A stretch of DNA of 64,000 bases from Bacteroidales bacterium UBA6192. Its GTDB lineage: Bacteria > Bacteroidota > Bacteroidia > Bacteroidales > F082. Under the pieces are notes generated by a model that saw nothing but the letters and a program-made list of their open reading frames with translations, made no database searches and was not told where the DNA came from. Positions 52,364 through 63,611 of this stretch are shown in pieces. The stretch is from positions 10,036 through 74,035 of the forward strand of contig DITE01000077.1 in NCBI GenBank assembly GCA_002422725.1, given 5' to 3'. Every line of letters begins with the position of its first letter. Within the stretch, counting starts at the first letter, position 1. The position numbers and the translations under genes are program-made.

Positions 52364-53445
52364 AAAGCCCAACCCTGTTGCTTGCTGTGCTGATCCTTTT
52401 CAATTTGATTGGATTTGGTCAGAATAGTTCAGAAAAACAGGTATTTACGGGTTACAGCATCAGACCACATTATGGATTTGTCATCATTCACTCACAAGAT
52501 ATTGTTGCAGTAAAGGATTCCTATCCAATAGGGCTCGAGATCGATGCCTTCAGGCTAAACATTAGTCAGCAAGCCTGGAATCAATGTCTTTGTTCTCCAA
52601 GAGCTGGTATATCAATAGGTATATGGGATTTCAATAGTCCTGATATTCTGGGATATGGGATTAATCCACTGGTCTATATTGAGCCAGCATTCAATGTCAA
52701 AAACAGGCTTCATTTCAGTTTTAGAGGCGGTGCAGGCTTGTCGCTACTCAGTAGGCCATATGATTCGGTTAAAAACCCCAACAACCTTTCATATTCAACA
52801 CATATAGCCTTTTCCCTGCTTGCAGGTGTGCAGTTAAACTACCGGATCAACAACAGATTCAGCATGCAACTGGCAGCCAATTTTAACCACATTTCGAACA
52901 GTGGAATCAAAGAGCCTAACAAAGGAATAAACTATCCCTCTGCTTCCATTGGATTAACCTATTTCCCTGTTGATCCGGTCTTTCTAACATATCAATATGT
53001 AAACTGGGACTCGATACCCAGGGATAAAAACCGTTTAAGTTTCCATATATTGGCAACCAACAAACAAGTTGAATTGAAACGGTATTATCCAATCGTTGGC
53101 ATGGGAATTCAGTTTTTTCATCAGATAAGCCGCATCAATGCTGTTGGTGGCGAATTAGACCTTGTCTGGCATGGCGCACTCGATCATCGGGCCCGAACAG
53201 AGGGCATGTCCGGAGACGCATTAAGTTTTGGGATAGGTGCGGGAAATGAGTTTTTGTTAGGCAAATTCTTGTTTAGTCAGGTTTTCGGACTGTATATTAA
53301 AAAGCCTGTTGGTTTAAAACAAGATGTTTATCAGCGCTATACATTGGTATATCAGGTAGGGGATCATTTCGTACCAGGGCTGGGATTGAGGGCTCACGGC
53401 CATGTTGCCGACTTTCTGGATGTCAGATTAGGATGGCGATTTTGA
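52360..53445 (+). CDS. PagL-like lipid A deacylase / acyloxyacyl hydrolase family
   Basis: The 361-residue protein has a signal peptide (MKSPTLLLAVLILFNLIGFGQ). The strands alternate as in an outer-membrane barrel. The motif NFNHISNSG holds His177 and Ser179, matching the His-x-Ser-Asn site of PagL-type lipid A deacylases; Glu185 a few residues on is a candidate third member. Bacteroidota proteins of this group are longer than Gram-negative PagL (about 180 residues), with roughly 130 extra residues at the C terminus here. It may trim an acyl chain from lipid A. The activity is inferred. Confidence 0.7.
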   Translation: MKSPTLLLAVLILFNLIGFGQNSSEKQVFTGYSIRPHYGFVIIHSQDIVAVKDSYPIGLEIDAFRLNISQQAWNQCLCSPRAGISIGIWDFNSPDILGYGINPLVYIEPAFNVKNRLHFSFRGGAGLSLLSRPYDSVKNPNNLSYSTHIAFSLLAGVQLNYRINNRFSMQLAANFNHISNSGIKEPNKGINYPSASIGLTYFPVDPVFLTYQYVNWDSIPRDKNRLSFHILATNKQVELKRYYPIVGMGIQFFHQISRINAVGGELDLVWHGALDHRARTEGMSGDALSFGIGAGNEFLLGKFLFSQVFGLYIKKPVGLKQDVYQRYTLVYQVGDHFVPGLGLRAHGHVADFLDVRLGWRF

Positions 53446-53490
53446 ATGAGAACGAAATAGCGCAAAATGTATCCTGCTTTGCAACCAGGG

Positions 53491-53856
53491 CTAACGGTTT
53501 TTCAGAAATTCAGCAGTGGTTGTAAAGTATGACCAAAGAAACCTCCGCGAATCATCATCGATATCAATCTGATCAAGTGCATTTTTCATGCGGCTAAGCC
53601 AATGTTGTTTGGCATCTTCCGTAATTGGAAACATCATGTGTCGCATTCGCAACTTTGGATGCCCGCGCCTTTCACTATAAATTGCCGGTCCGCCCAGGTA
53701 TTGGACCATAAACAAATACAAACGTCTTTCAGCTGCCTCAAGATCACCGGGATACATAGGTAAAAGAACCTCATCGGTCTTAACACCCTCATAAAACAAT
53801 TCGATCAGTTTGCGGAGGTTCTCCTGCCCTATTCGCTCATAATAGGATATTTCCAT
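53491..53856 (-). CDS. Truncated haemoglobin, group II-like
   Basis: The 121-residue protein is of truncated-globin size. It shows FYEGVKTDEVLLPMYP near residue 21 and YLGGPAIYSERRGHPKLRMRHMMFPI, with the likely haem-ligand His73. Trp86 is at the position of TrpG8 of group II globins. It could bind oxygen, NO or sulfide. Its start lies 17 bp after the stop of yidC in the same direction, so the two may be co-transcribed. Its 3' end faces the PagL-like gene 45 bp away. Confidence 0.9.
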   Translation of the reverse strand: MEISYYERIGQENLRKLIELFYEGVKTDEVLLPMYPGDLEAAERRLYLFMVQYLGGPAIYSERRGHPKLRMRHMMFPITEDAKQHWLSRMKNALDQIDIDDDSRRFLWSYFTTTAEFLKNR

Positions 53857-53875
53857 GCACTATCTGATAAAATAT

Positions 53876-55804
53876 TTATGCTTTATATCCTCTTTTCTTT
53901 GCAGCTTCTTCCAATCGTTTCTGAAAACCTGATTTTTTAATTGGTTTTTTCTTGTTAATCTCAATCTGAGCCCTTAATTTATCTTCATTGATTGCCAGTC
54001 GGAAAATATACATCTGACCAAAGGTGATTAGGTTAGCAAGCAAATAATAATAACTCAACCCCGAAGCATAATTATTGAACAAGCCAAGAAACATAATTGG
54101 CATGAGATACATCATGGTTTTCATGCCTGGCAACTGGGTAGTCTGTGCACCCATCATCTGATTATTCAGATAAGTGTAAATGATGGTAGAAATTGTCATT
54201 AAAAGGGTAAACAAACTCACGTGTTCACCATAAAATGGAATGTTAAAAGGCAAGGACATTACGCTGTCGTAGCTTGACAGGTCTTCTGCCCAAAGGAAAG
54301 GTTGCTGTCGTAGTTCGATACTGGAAGGGAAAAACCTAAACATAGCAATCAGGATGGGCATTTGCAGTAACATGGGAACACAGCCTGACATGGGGTTAGC
54401 CCCCGCCCGCTTGTAGAGTTGCATCACAGCCTGCTGTTTTTTCATGGCATCTTCAGACTTGGGAAACTTAGCTGAAATTTCATCAATCTCAGGTTTCAAT
54501 ACCCGCATTTTAGCTGAAGAATGATACGTTTTATATGCAATGGGGAATAGTAAAAGTTTAAGCAAGAGTGTAAGTACCAAAATTACAATTCCATAATTCC
54601 AGCCATAGCTACCGAGAAAACCAAAAACCGGAATAACAATGTATATATTGATCCAGGCCAGCAGAAAGAACCCCCAGCCTAATGGTATTTGTCTTTCCAG
54701 ATCCAGATCATATTGGCGCAACTCTTTAAAATTGTTTGGTCCAATATAAAGAGATAATGGAATTGTCTGGGAAGATTGCAGTGTAAAAGGCAATCCAATG
54801 CTTGAGCTTACTGACTTAAGATATCGCGGATTGTTTACATCCGTTTTTGTTATTGTTTTTAGCTCAGCATTATCGAAATGTTCCTTGGCAATCAATGCGA
54901 TACTAAAAAATCGTTGTTTAAACGAAATCCATTTCAGCCTTGTTTTAATTGATTCTTCATCGTCTTTTGTTTCGGAAAGGTAATCAACCTCATCTTTCAA
55001 ATATTTAAAATAGATTGTCGAGCCGTTCCATTGGTCAACACTTTTTTCCTGACGCAACTGATCTACTGCAAAATCAAGGTTCAGAAAGCTGGTGTTGAAT
55101 GCAATGATTTTATCCATTCCTTCCAGGTTCAGGTTAAAATCAATCATGTATTGGTCTTTTCTGAGCACATATTCAAACTCGATATAACGCGACTCGTCAA
55201 AAGCCCCGTCGGCCATATCAGCAAAAAGCCTCATCGAAAAAACCAGACTGTCACGATCAGAAAAATCAGGTTGCTGGTTGGTAAAAGGCTCTCCGTTCAG
55301 ATAAGGCTTAAAATAAAAATCACCCGTACTGACAGTTCTGTTTTGTACAAAAAATGAAAGGTTAAACAAAGCTGTATTCGGATCAAACATGATCAGTGGC
55401 AGGGAGTCGAATGTTTGAAAATTCTTTAAAACAGCCTCGTGAATGAATCCTCCTTTGGCGCCAAATTTGAGCTCAATAAGATCATTTTCAATCGTGTAAG
55501 TTGTATCTGTACCGATAGTAGATCCAGCAAAAACGCCAAAGCGTTTACGCAATTCATTCATATCCGTATCAGAAGTATCAACTAAATCAACAACTTCTTC
55601 AGCAGGTTCTGCCAAGGCATTGTTTACAGGCAATGTTGCAATTCTCAGCGAATCGATCAATCGTTGCTGCTGTCTGACGAAGTTTACAGAATCAATTTTC
55701 CGTTGTCTATCGGCCAATTCTTCTTTTGAAGGTGTCATCCAGATTGAATAGCCAACTAAAATGGCTGCAATAAGAATGAATCCAATAATTGTATCTCTGT
55801 TCAT
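53876..55804 (-). CDS. yidC: Membrane protein insertase YidC
   Basis: The 642-residue protein has an N-terminal helix (TIIGFILIAAILVGYSIWM), a large periplasmic domain to about residue 370, then five hydrophobic segments with GCVPMLLQMPILIAMFRFFPSSIELR and YYYLLANLITFGQMYIFRLAI. This is the Gram-negative YidC plan with the Bacteroidota-type periplasmic part. It inserts proteins into the inner membrane alone or with SecYEG. The C terminus is basic (KKPIKKSGFQKRLEEAAKKRG), typical for ribosome contact. A -7 box lies 27 bp upstream. Confidence 0.97.
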   Translation of the reverse strand: MNRDTIIGFILIAAILVGYSIWMTPSKEELADRQRKIDSVNFVRQQQRLIDSLRIATLPVNNALAEPAEEVVDLVDTSDTDMNELRKRFGVFAGSTIGTDTTYTIENDLIELKFGAKGGFIHEAVLKNFQTFDSLPLIMFDPNTALFNLSFFVQNRTVSTGDFYFKPYLNGEPFTNQQPDFSDRDSLVFSMRLFADMADGAFDESRYIEFEYVLRKDQYMIDFNLNLEGMDKIIAFNTSFLNLDFAVDQLRQEKSVDQWNGSTIYFKYLKDEVDYLSETKDDEESIKTRLKWISFKQRFFSIALIAKEHFDNAELKTITKTDVNNPRYLKSVSSSIGLPFTLQSSQTIPLSLYIGPNNFKELRQYDLDLERQIPLGWGFFLLAWINIYIVIPVFGFLGSYGWNYGIVILVLTLLLKLLLFPIAYKTYHSSAKMRVLKPEIDEISAKFPKSEDAMKKQQAVMQLYKRAGANPMSGCVPMLLQMPILIAMFRFFPSSIELRQQPFLWAEDLSSYDSVMSLPFNIPFYGEHVSLFTLLMTISTIIYTYLNNQMMGAQTTQLPGMKTMMYLMPIMFLGLFNNYASGLSYYYLLANLITFGQMYIFRLAINEDKLRAQIEINKKKPIKKSGFQKRLEEAAKKRGYKA

Positions 55805-55831
55805 TTAAATGGGAATAATCAAGATGAAATG

Positions 55832-55839
55832 CAAAAATA
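55832..55839 (-). promoter_or_regulatory. -7 box TATTTTTG before yidC
   Basis: On the minus strand TATTTTTG lies 27 bp before the yidC ATG, inside the 75-bp gap after the pyrG stop. Confidence 0.5.
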
Positions 55840-55879
55840 GCACAATCCGTCGTATTGGAAGAGAAAAACTGAGCAGGAG

Positions 55880-57511
<1,632 letters not shown>

Positions 57512-57519
57512 TCAGCAGA

Positions 57520-57527
57520 CAAATGTA
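57520..57527 (-). promoter_or_regulatory. -7 box TACATTTG before pyrG
   Basis: On the minus strand TACATTTG lies 23 bp before the pyrG ATG. Confidence 0.5.
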
Positions 57528-57635
57528 AAACTAATATCAACCCGAAAAGGGACGAAATATCCTTTTGCCAAAAAAATCACACAAAATGCAAATGAGTCAG
57601 CAAAATGCAAGCCGGGGACGAATAGAAACAGCCGG

Positions 57636-59081
57636 TTAATAGTACCGATAACTCTTTACTTTCCCAATATGACGGGCAAGTCTGATTACCTGACTTGTAT
57701 ACCCAAATTCGTTGTCGTACCATAAATACACTATGGCTGTTTTGCCATCATCGGATACTTTTGTCGCCGGACTATCATAAATACATGCACATGAGTCGCC
57801 AATTCCATCAGACGAAACGAATTCGGTTGAGTTGCTGTACCTGATTTGCTCGATGAGTGTTCCTTTTAGGGAAGCATCCAGAAACATCTGGTTGATATCA
57901 TCAACTGTTGTTGGGCGGTTTAGTTCCAGCGTGAGGATGGCTAATGACACATTAGGCACCGGTACACGTACTGCATTGGAAGTCAGTTTCCCTTTCAATG
58001 AAGGAATTGCTTTGGCTGCTGCTGAACCTGCGCCCGTTTCTGTGATCACCATATTCAGTGGAGCAGACCTTCCCCTGCGTGTTTTTTTATGGTAATTATC
58101 CAGAAGATTCTGGTCATTTGTGTAGGCATGTATGGTTTCGATATGTCCTTTAATAATGCCAACATTTTTTTCAAGTACTTCAAGACCGGGCACGATTGCA
58201 TTTGTTGTGCAGGAAGCAGCAGAGAAGATTGTTTCAACATCCAGATCAAACATATTCTGGTTTACTCCATACACAATGTTGGGTATATCAGCTTTCCCCG
58301 GTGCAGTAAGCAGCACCTTTGCAACCCCTTTGGAACGGAGATGTCGTGATAAGTTTTCACGGTCTCTGAAAACACCTGTATTATCAATTACAAGCGCATC
58401 ATTTATTCCTTCCTTAACATAATCAACATCTTCCGGATTATTGGCAGCAATAAACCTAATGATCTGACCATTTACAATCATTGATTTGTTGGCGAGGTCT
58501 TCGTTGGCTACGCCATTAAAATTGCCATGAACAGAATCCTTTCTGAAAAGGGATATCCTTTTTCGGATATCTTCATCTGAATTGGTTCGTGTAACAATTG
58601 CCCTAAGGCGCAGATGAGAGCCATTGCCTGCAAACTGAGTCAGTTCGCGCGCCAAAAGCCTGCCAATGCGCCCAAATCCATACAGGACAACATCCTGAGT
58701 TTTCGTGCTTCTTGGAGGTGCTTTTACAAATGCTTTCAGCTTATCCAGAACAAATTCCTTTACAGACCCATAATGCTGTTTCTCGTCGGTCCATTCCGAA
58801 TTAAGCCGGCCGATGTCAATTCGGGCCGGGGCAATCTCAAGTTCCAGAATAGCTTTCGCAATCATGAGTGAATCCTGGACTCTAACTGGCTTTTTAAGTA
58901 TTGTTTCGGCCCTGATATGCTTGTTCAGGATTTTCCCGGAACCGCGGTTAACTAAAACAGACCTTAACAAAATGAGTTCAATTGATTTGTCGTACCATAG
59001 GCACCCTATCACCCCAATGAGTTCGGTGGCAGCTTTTTCGTTGTCGATCCAGGATTTTAGTGAAGAATTGAATTGTTCCAT
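57636..59081 (-). CDS. gap: Glyceraldehyde-3-phosphate dehydrogenase, long form
   Basis: The 481-residue enzyme has about 128 residues before the NAD-binding motif GFGRIGRLL (135-143). The catalytic Cys291 lies in FSAASCTTNAIVP, the partner His in ETIHAYTNDQ, and the end reads WYDNEFGYTSQV. The usual enzyme has about 335 residues; the extended form is known in Bacteroidota and some proteobacteria. The extra domain contains charged helices and no motif I recognise. It acts in glycolysis or gluconeogenesis. It has its own -7 box 99 bp upstream and no close partner gene. Confidence 0.95.
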   Translation of the reverse strand: MEQFNSSLKSWIDNEKAATELIGVIGCLWYDKSIELILLRSVLVNRGSGKILNKHIRAETILKKPVRVQDSLMIAKAILELEIAPARIDIGRLNSEWTDEKQHYGSVKEFVLDKLKAFVKAPPRSTKTQDVVLYGFGRIGRLLARELTQFAGNGSHLRLRAIVTRTNSDEDIRKRISLFRKDSVHGNFNGVANEDLANKSMIVNGQIIRFIAANNPEDVDYVKEGINDALVIDNTGVFRDRENLSRHLRSKGVAKVLLTAPGKADIPNIVYGVNQNMFDLDVETIFSAASCTTNAIVPGLEVLEKNVGIIKGHIETIHAYTNDQNLLDNYHKKTRRGRSAPLNMVITETGAGSAAAKAIPSLKGKLTSNAVRVPVPNVSLAILTLELNRPTTVDDINQMFLDASLKGTLIEQIRYSNSTEFVSSDGIGDSCACIYDSPATKVSDDGKTAIVYLWYDNEFGYTSQVIRLARHIGKVKSYRYY

Positions 59082-59180
59082 ATGTATTTTGTTAATAAAG
59101 TGGCATGATTTATCATATAATCAATTATCTGAATACTATAATGTTAACAGTCATTTTATAACAGGATGTACTGATTGTGG

Positions 59181-59188
59181 CAAAGATA
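59181..59188 (-). promoter_or_regulatory. -7 box TATCTTTG before gap
   Basis: On the minus strand TATCTTTG lies 99 bp before the ATG at 59081, giving a fairly long leader. Confidence 0.4.
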
Positions 59189-59360
59189 TAAAAAACAATG
59201 CAATCGTTTTCGGAAAAAAAATGAGGATAGTAAAAGGGTAAATCCAGTGAAATCGCAAGCCTAACTCTTTTTTACAAACTCTCAGAACAGGGTTTGCCAA
59301 CATCAGGGCGTACCGGGCACTTTGTCTATGCTTACATGCAACAAAGGGGGTGAACATGAT

Positions 59361-59400
59361 AAAAAAATGCCGGATAGCCTTTTTACAGGTTAATCGGCAT
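59361..59400 (-). terminator. Rho-independent terminator of rpoD
   Basis: On the minus strand a 14-bp stem with one mismatch and two wobbles (outer arm ATGCCG / CGGCAT) and a 6-nt loop is followed by seven T residues. It starts 49 bp after the rpoD stop. Confidence 0.85.
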
Positions 59401-59449
59401 ATTATTCAAAAAATCTCAGAAAGGCATTAAACGGAGATTAGTGTAATTC

Positions 59450-60316
59450 TTATTGCCCCAGATAAGCTTTTAGCAAGCGGCTTCTCGCGGTGTGTTTTAA
59501 TCTTCGGATCGCTTTTTCTTTAATCTGCCTCACCCTTTCGCGCGTCAGGTCAAATATGGCTCCAATTTCATCCAGTGTTAAACTATGGTTCATTCCAATA
59601 CCGTAATACATATTGATGATTTGCCTTTCTTTTTCAGAAAGACTGGAGAGCGAGCGCTGTATTTCTTTGCCTAACGACTCATTCATGAGTTCTTCATCAG
59701 CTTCAGGTACATCCTCGGGGATATAGGAATCAAGAAACATGATATCGTCATCAACCTTAAGTGGTGCATCCATGGAGATATAACGGGTGTTAATCTTCAA
59801 TGCAGCATCAATTTTCTGCTCAGACACATCGAGGTTCTCAGCAAGTTCGTCAGATGATGGTGGTCTTTGCAATAACTGTTCCAGTTTGGATGCGGCTTTC
59901 TTGATTTTATTCAATGAACCAACCTGATTCAGCGGCAATCTGATAACCCTCGATTGCTCTGCAAGAGCTTGCAGAATTGACTGTCTGATCCACCAAACGG
60001 CATAGGAAATAAACTTAAATCCACGGGTTTCATCAAATCGTTTGGCAGCCTTAATCAAACCAAGATTGCCTTCATTAATTAAATCGGGAAGACTGAGACC
60101 CTGATTCTGGTATTGTTTTGCTACCGAAACAACAAATCTAAGGTTAGCATTTACCAGCCTTTCGAGGGCTTTTTGATCGCCAGTCTTAATTTTCCGGGCC
60201 AGCTCAACCTCTTCATCGGCAGTAATCATTAATTCTTTACCTATGTCCTGCAAATACTTATCAAGTGAAGCGGTTTCACGGTTGGTAATTGACTTCGATA
60301 TCTTTAATTGTCTCAT
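59450..60316 (-). CDS. rpoD: Primary sigma factor RpoD/SigA
   Basis: From the ATG at 60316 the protein is 288 residues and begins [21 protein letters not shown], the standard Bacteroidota start. Region 1.1 is absent. Region 2 includes [25 protein letters not shown] and [10 protein letters not shown]; region 4 has the DNA-binding helix-turn-helix [27 protein letters not shown]. It directs RNA polymerase to the TAnnTTTG promoters seen throughout this window. A longer frame to 60334 is unlikely. A terminator follows the gene. Confidence 0.97.
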   Translation of the reverse strand: MRQLKISKSITNRETASLDKYLQDIGKELMITADEEVELARKIKTGDQKALERLVNANLRFVVSVAKQYQNQGLSLPDLINEGNLGLIKAAKRFDETRGFKFISYAVWWIRQSILQALAEQSRVIRLPLNQVGSLNKIKKAASKLEQLLQRPPSSDELAENLDVSEQKIDAALKINTRYISMDAPLKVDDDIMFLDSYIPEDVPEADEELMNESLGKEIQRSLSSLSEKERQIINMYYGIGMNHSLTLDEIGAIFDLTRERVRQIKEKAIRRLKHTARSRLLKAYLGQ

Positions 60317-60459
60317 AGCTAAGTTTGTTAACAAACCAAACAGGTTTTTTGTTCAATCAAATGCTAAAGTTCATTAGATTGGCACTATGCACCAGCATAT
60401 TTCAAGTCTGTTATAGATTAAACAATGTTCAAACGTATTTTATTTAAAATTATTCTAAA

Positions 60460-61944
60460 TTAGTTTATAAACTCAAAACTGATTTTCATACCATTGGGAT
60501 AAACACCCTGAATACGGGTTGTTTGTCCGTTCTGATTACCCAAAGCAGATTCAAGTTCACTCTTTGAGTTAACTTTCTGTCCATTTACCGAAGTTATAAT
60601 GAACCCTTTGCTGATTCCTCCCCTTTTCATGACACCCTCATTGAGTTCAGCAATCTTGAGTCCATGCATTATTCCCAAGGTTTTTCTGTCGTTGGCTGAT
60701 ACCTTTTCGAGCGAAACGCCAAGTGTTTCGTTTACGAAACGTTCTTCTCTTTTAACCAGTTCGGTTGTTCCTGTTTGATTCTTAAGCGTTACATCAAATG
60801 ATTTTAATCGATTTTTGGAAAAAACTTCCACCTTCACTTTATCGCCAGGTCTGTGTTGTCCGATAACTTCAAGCAATTGCGACAGACTATTCACTTCGCT
60901 TTCGTTCACCTTCCTGATTACATCACCCGACCGCAGACCAGCCTCCTGAGCACCACCATTATCGGTAACATTTGCTATGTAAACCCCTTTGATTAAGTCC
61001 TGTCCGGTTTCCTCAGCCAGTTCTTTTGTCATTTCACGGATTTCAACTCCAAGATATGCGCGTTGCGGTTCACCAAAACGAATTATATCATCGGCTACTT
61101 TACGCACAATATTCGAAGGAATTGCAAAAGAATACCCTTCATAAACACCAGTGTGCGAAGCAATAGCGGCATTGATTCCAATTAACTCACCGATCGTATT
61201 AACCAAAGCACCACCACTATTTCCCCGGTTGATTACCGCATCGGTCTGAATAAATGACTCGATTGATGAACCGCTTCCAAGGATATTGATATTTCGTGCT
61301 TTTGCACTAATAATACCTGCTGTGACAGTGGATGTTAAATTAAACGGATTCCCAACAGCCAGCACCCACTCCCCAACTTTTGTTTTATCTGAATCGCCAA
61401 ACACAAGAAATGCAAGGTCTTTTGCTTCAACTTTTATCAATGCAAGGTCTGTAGTTGGATCATTCCCAACAAGAGTAGCCTTTAATTGCCTGCGATCGTT
61501 GAATGTAACTTCAATTTTTTCGGCACCTTCAACAACGTGATTATTGGTTACAATATAACCATCGTCGGAAAGCACAACGCCCGAACCAAATCCAACTAAG
61601 GTGTTACTTCTGCCAGGCCCTTGAGGTCCGCCATAAAGATATTCTCTAAGTGAACCAAAAAAATCATCGTATGATGATGACCTGCGCGTCATCTCTGTTC
61701 TGATGTGCACCACCGCATTGACAGTTTTGTCGGCAGCATCAACAAAATCAACATCTTGCGGAACTGATGCAAATGCTGTCTGATACACAGGTGCATTCAC
61801 CTGCGGCTGCACATTCATTCTTGCCTCACTGGAATTATCACCCGTATTATCCGAATTGTTGCCTAAAGAAAACAACATTGAAACAATCAAAACGATTGCT
61901 CCGCCAGCTAAACCGTATCCAATGTTCTTCAAATTTTCTTTCAT
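60460..61944 (-). CDS. htrA: Do/DegP-type periplasmic serine protease
   Basis: The 494-residue protein has an N-terminal membrane anchor or signal (GLAGGAIVLIVSMLFSL). The trypsin-like domain carries His136 in TNNHVV, Asp166 in TTDLALI and Ser243 in GNSGGALV. Two PDZ domains follow (about 285-385 and 405-490), the first with GLRSGDVIRKVNESEV. It degrades or refolds misfolded envelope proteins. A glycine- and serine-rich loop near 85-115 is the LA loop equivalent. It stands 144 bp upstream of rpoD. Confidence 0.96.
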   Translation of the reverse strand: MKENLKNIGYGLAGGAIVLIVSMLFSLGNNSDNTGDNSSEARMNVQPQVNAPVYQTAFASVPQDVDFVDAADKTVNAVVHIRTEMTRRSSSYDDFFGSLREYLYGGPQGPGRSNTLVGFGSGVVLSDDGYIVTNNHVVEGAEKIEVTFNDRRQLKATLVGNDPTTDLALIKVEAKDLAFLVFGDSDKTKVGEWVLAVGNPFNLTSTVTAGIISAKARNINILGSGSSIESFIQTDAVINRGNSGGALVNTIGELIGINAAIASHTGVYEGYSFAIPSNIVRKVADDIIRFGEPQRAYLGVEIREMTKELAEETGQDLIKGVYIANVTDNGGAQEAGLRSGDVIRKVNESEVNSLSQLLEVIGQHRPGDKVKVEVFSKNRLKSFDVTLKNQTGTTELVKREERFVNETLGVSLEKVSANDRKTLGIMHGLKIAELNEGVMKRGGISKGFIITSVNGQKVNSKSELESALGNQNGQTTRIQGVYPNGMKISFEFIN

Positions 61945-62068
61945 ACCAATTAAGAATTTAATTTCGTTACTATTTTTGTACTCAATGAAACGACTTTAAA
62001 CCATAAAAGTTTTTGTTTTCAATGTTAAATGATGTTAATCAAATGTGTTCATTAATGAATTAAACTTT

Positions 62069-62076
62069 TACATTTG
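62069..62076 (+). promoter_or_regulatory. -7 box TACATTTG before dapF
   Basis: TACATTTG ends 69 bp before the dapF ATG, in the divergent spacer between htrA and dapF. Confidence 0.4.
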
Positions 62077-62145
62077 ACAACAAAAACCGAACCATCTGAA
62101 TAAGGATTAAGAAGAATTAACAAATTCATTAAAAAGATAACAAAG

Positions 62146-62940
62146 ATGTCAGACAAGCATCAGGAATTTTATAAATATCATGGCACAGGCAATGATTTTA
62201 TTATTATCAATAATCAACAGAATATTTTTGTTCCAGGTCAGCAATTAATAAAGAAACTTTGTGACAGGCATTTTGGCATAGGCTCTGATGGGCTCATCTT
62301 GATCAGTGCATCGGACAGGGCCGACTTTCGTATGGAATACTATAATGCTGATGGCCTCGAAAGCAGTTTTTGTGGCAACGGAGGCAGATGTGCCGCTGCC
62401 TTTGCCTTTAGTCACGGGCTGGCCGAGAGCCTGATGCTCATCGATGCAGTTGATGGATTGCACCCGGCTGAAGTGCTTTCTGACAACAGTCCGGTATATC
62501 AGGTCAAACTGAATATGAATCAGGTTCGCAATTGGGACAAATTTGGCGATGACCTGATAATTAACACAGGCTCTCCTCATTATGTAAAACAAATCACAAA
62601 CTTAGATTCATTTGATGTGATTACGGAAGGAAAAAAAATCAGACACGACCAATCGATTACCACCGATGGCATAAACGTCAATTTTTTCGAAATGGTTAAC
62701 GGGATACCGAACATCAGAACTTTTGAGAGAGGTGTTGAAGATGAAACCCTTTCTTGTGGTACAGGTGTTACTGCCTCAGCTATTGCAGCATCTTTGTGGT
62801 TTGGTGGGAGTAATTTCCATATCCAAACCATCGGAGGAATGCTAACTGTAAGCTTTGACCGGCATGGCGATTCCTTTGAAAACATCACTCTTGAAGGACC
62901 TGCAGAGTTTGTTTTCAAAGGACAAATTCTTGTGCCGTGA
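62146..62940 (+). CDS. dapF: Diaminopimelate epimerase
   Basis: The 264-residue enzyme has the two catalytic Cys: Cys76 in NADGLESSFCGNGGRC and Cys204 in ETLSCGTGVTASA. Both flank the pseudo-twofold active site. It begins with FYKYHGTGNDFIIIN, typical of DapF. It converts LL- to meso-diaminopimelate for lysine and peptidoglycan. It is followed by an acetyltransferase and the peptidoglycan glycosylase mltG in the same direction. Confidence 0.97.
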   Translation: MSDKHQEFYKYHGTGNDFIIINNQQNIFVPGQQLIKKLCDRHFGIGSDGLILISASDRADFRMEYYNADGLESSFCGNGGRCAAAFAFSHGLAESLMLIDAVDGLHPAEVLSDNSPVYQVKLNMNQVRNWDKFGDDLIINTGSPHYVKQITNLDSFDVITEGKKIRHDQSITTDGINVNFFEMVNGIPNIRTFERGVEDETLSCGTGVTASAIAASLWFGGSNFHIQTIGGMLTVSFDRHGDSFENITLEGPAEFVFKGQILVP

Positions 62941-63069
62941 TTTGTTTAAATCAAAATCTAAACAGGAATTTTATTTCATATTAAATCATTAGCTGAAAGA
63001 GTAAAGAAAAATTGCTTTCAGGGGGATAGGTCTTATTTCAAAAATCTGTATTTTAGTACGCTGTTTAAA

Positions 63070-63600
63070 ATGTCAGAATTGCCCATGTCGAAAATAATCA
63101 TAAAACTTAGAGCACCTGAGCCTTCAGATGCCAATTTACTTTATCATTGGGAAAACGACATTTCGTTGTGGATGACCAGCGACACAGTTTCTCCGGTTTC
63201 TTTGTTTCAAATTGAACAACTTATCTTATCTTCTTCAGATATTTATGCCAACAGACAACAACGGTTTATGATCGATTGTATGATAAATGAACGTGCAACA
63301 ACGGTCGGTACTGTTGACCTGTTCGATTTCGACCCCAGGCATCTGAGGGCTGCTGTGGGCATTATGACAGACAAAGACCATCGTAATCAGGGTATTGCTT
63401 CCAAAGCACTTGAGGAATTGGCCAAATATGCTTTTGAAATATTAAATCTTAAACAACTCTATTGCTACATCAACAGCAACAATATCATAAGTATTCAACT
63501 TTTCGAAAAGTCTGGGTATATAAAGACCGGGGTAAGAAAAGCATGGATCAAAGAAAAGCATGGATGGGTTGATCAATTTCATTTTCAATTGATTCCATAA
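63070..63600 (+). CDS. GNAT-family N-acetyltransferase
   Basis: The 176-residue protein has the RimJ/RimL-like GNAT pattern: LRAPEPSDANLLYHWENDI at the start, AAVGIMTDKDHRNQGIASKAL as the acetyl-CoA-binding motif A, and NSNNIISIQLFEKSGYIKTG near the end. It transfers acetyl from CoA to an unknown amine. An alternative ATG at 63085 is five codons downstream. It is 129 bp after dapF and 11 bp before mltG. Confidence 0.88.
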   Translation: MSELPMSKIIIKLRAPEPSDANLLYHWENDISLWMTSDTVSPVSLFQIEQLILSSSDIYANRQQRFMIDCMINERATTVGTVDLFDFDPRHLRAAVGIMTDKDHRNQGIASKALEELAKYAFEILNLKQLYCYINSNNIISIQLFEKSGYIKTGVRKAWIKEKHGWVDQFHFQLIP

Positions 63601-63611
63601 TTTGATTATAT

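Larger units (their letters stand above)
59082..59449. other. 368-bp intergenic region between gap and rpoD
   Basis: It holds the gap -7 box (59181-59188) and the rpoD terminator (59361-59400). A 68-codon minus-strand frame at 59151-59357 has no protein-like features and is likely chance. I see nothing else. Confidence 0.6.

Noticed and set aside
59151..59357. 68-codon minus-strand frame between gap and rpoD
   Set aside because: It covers the gap promoter and has no family-like or protein-like composition.
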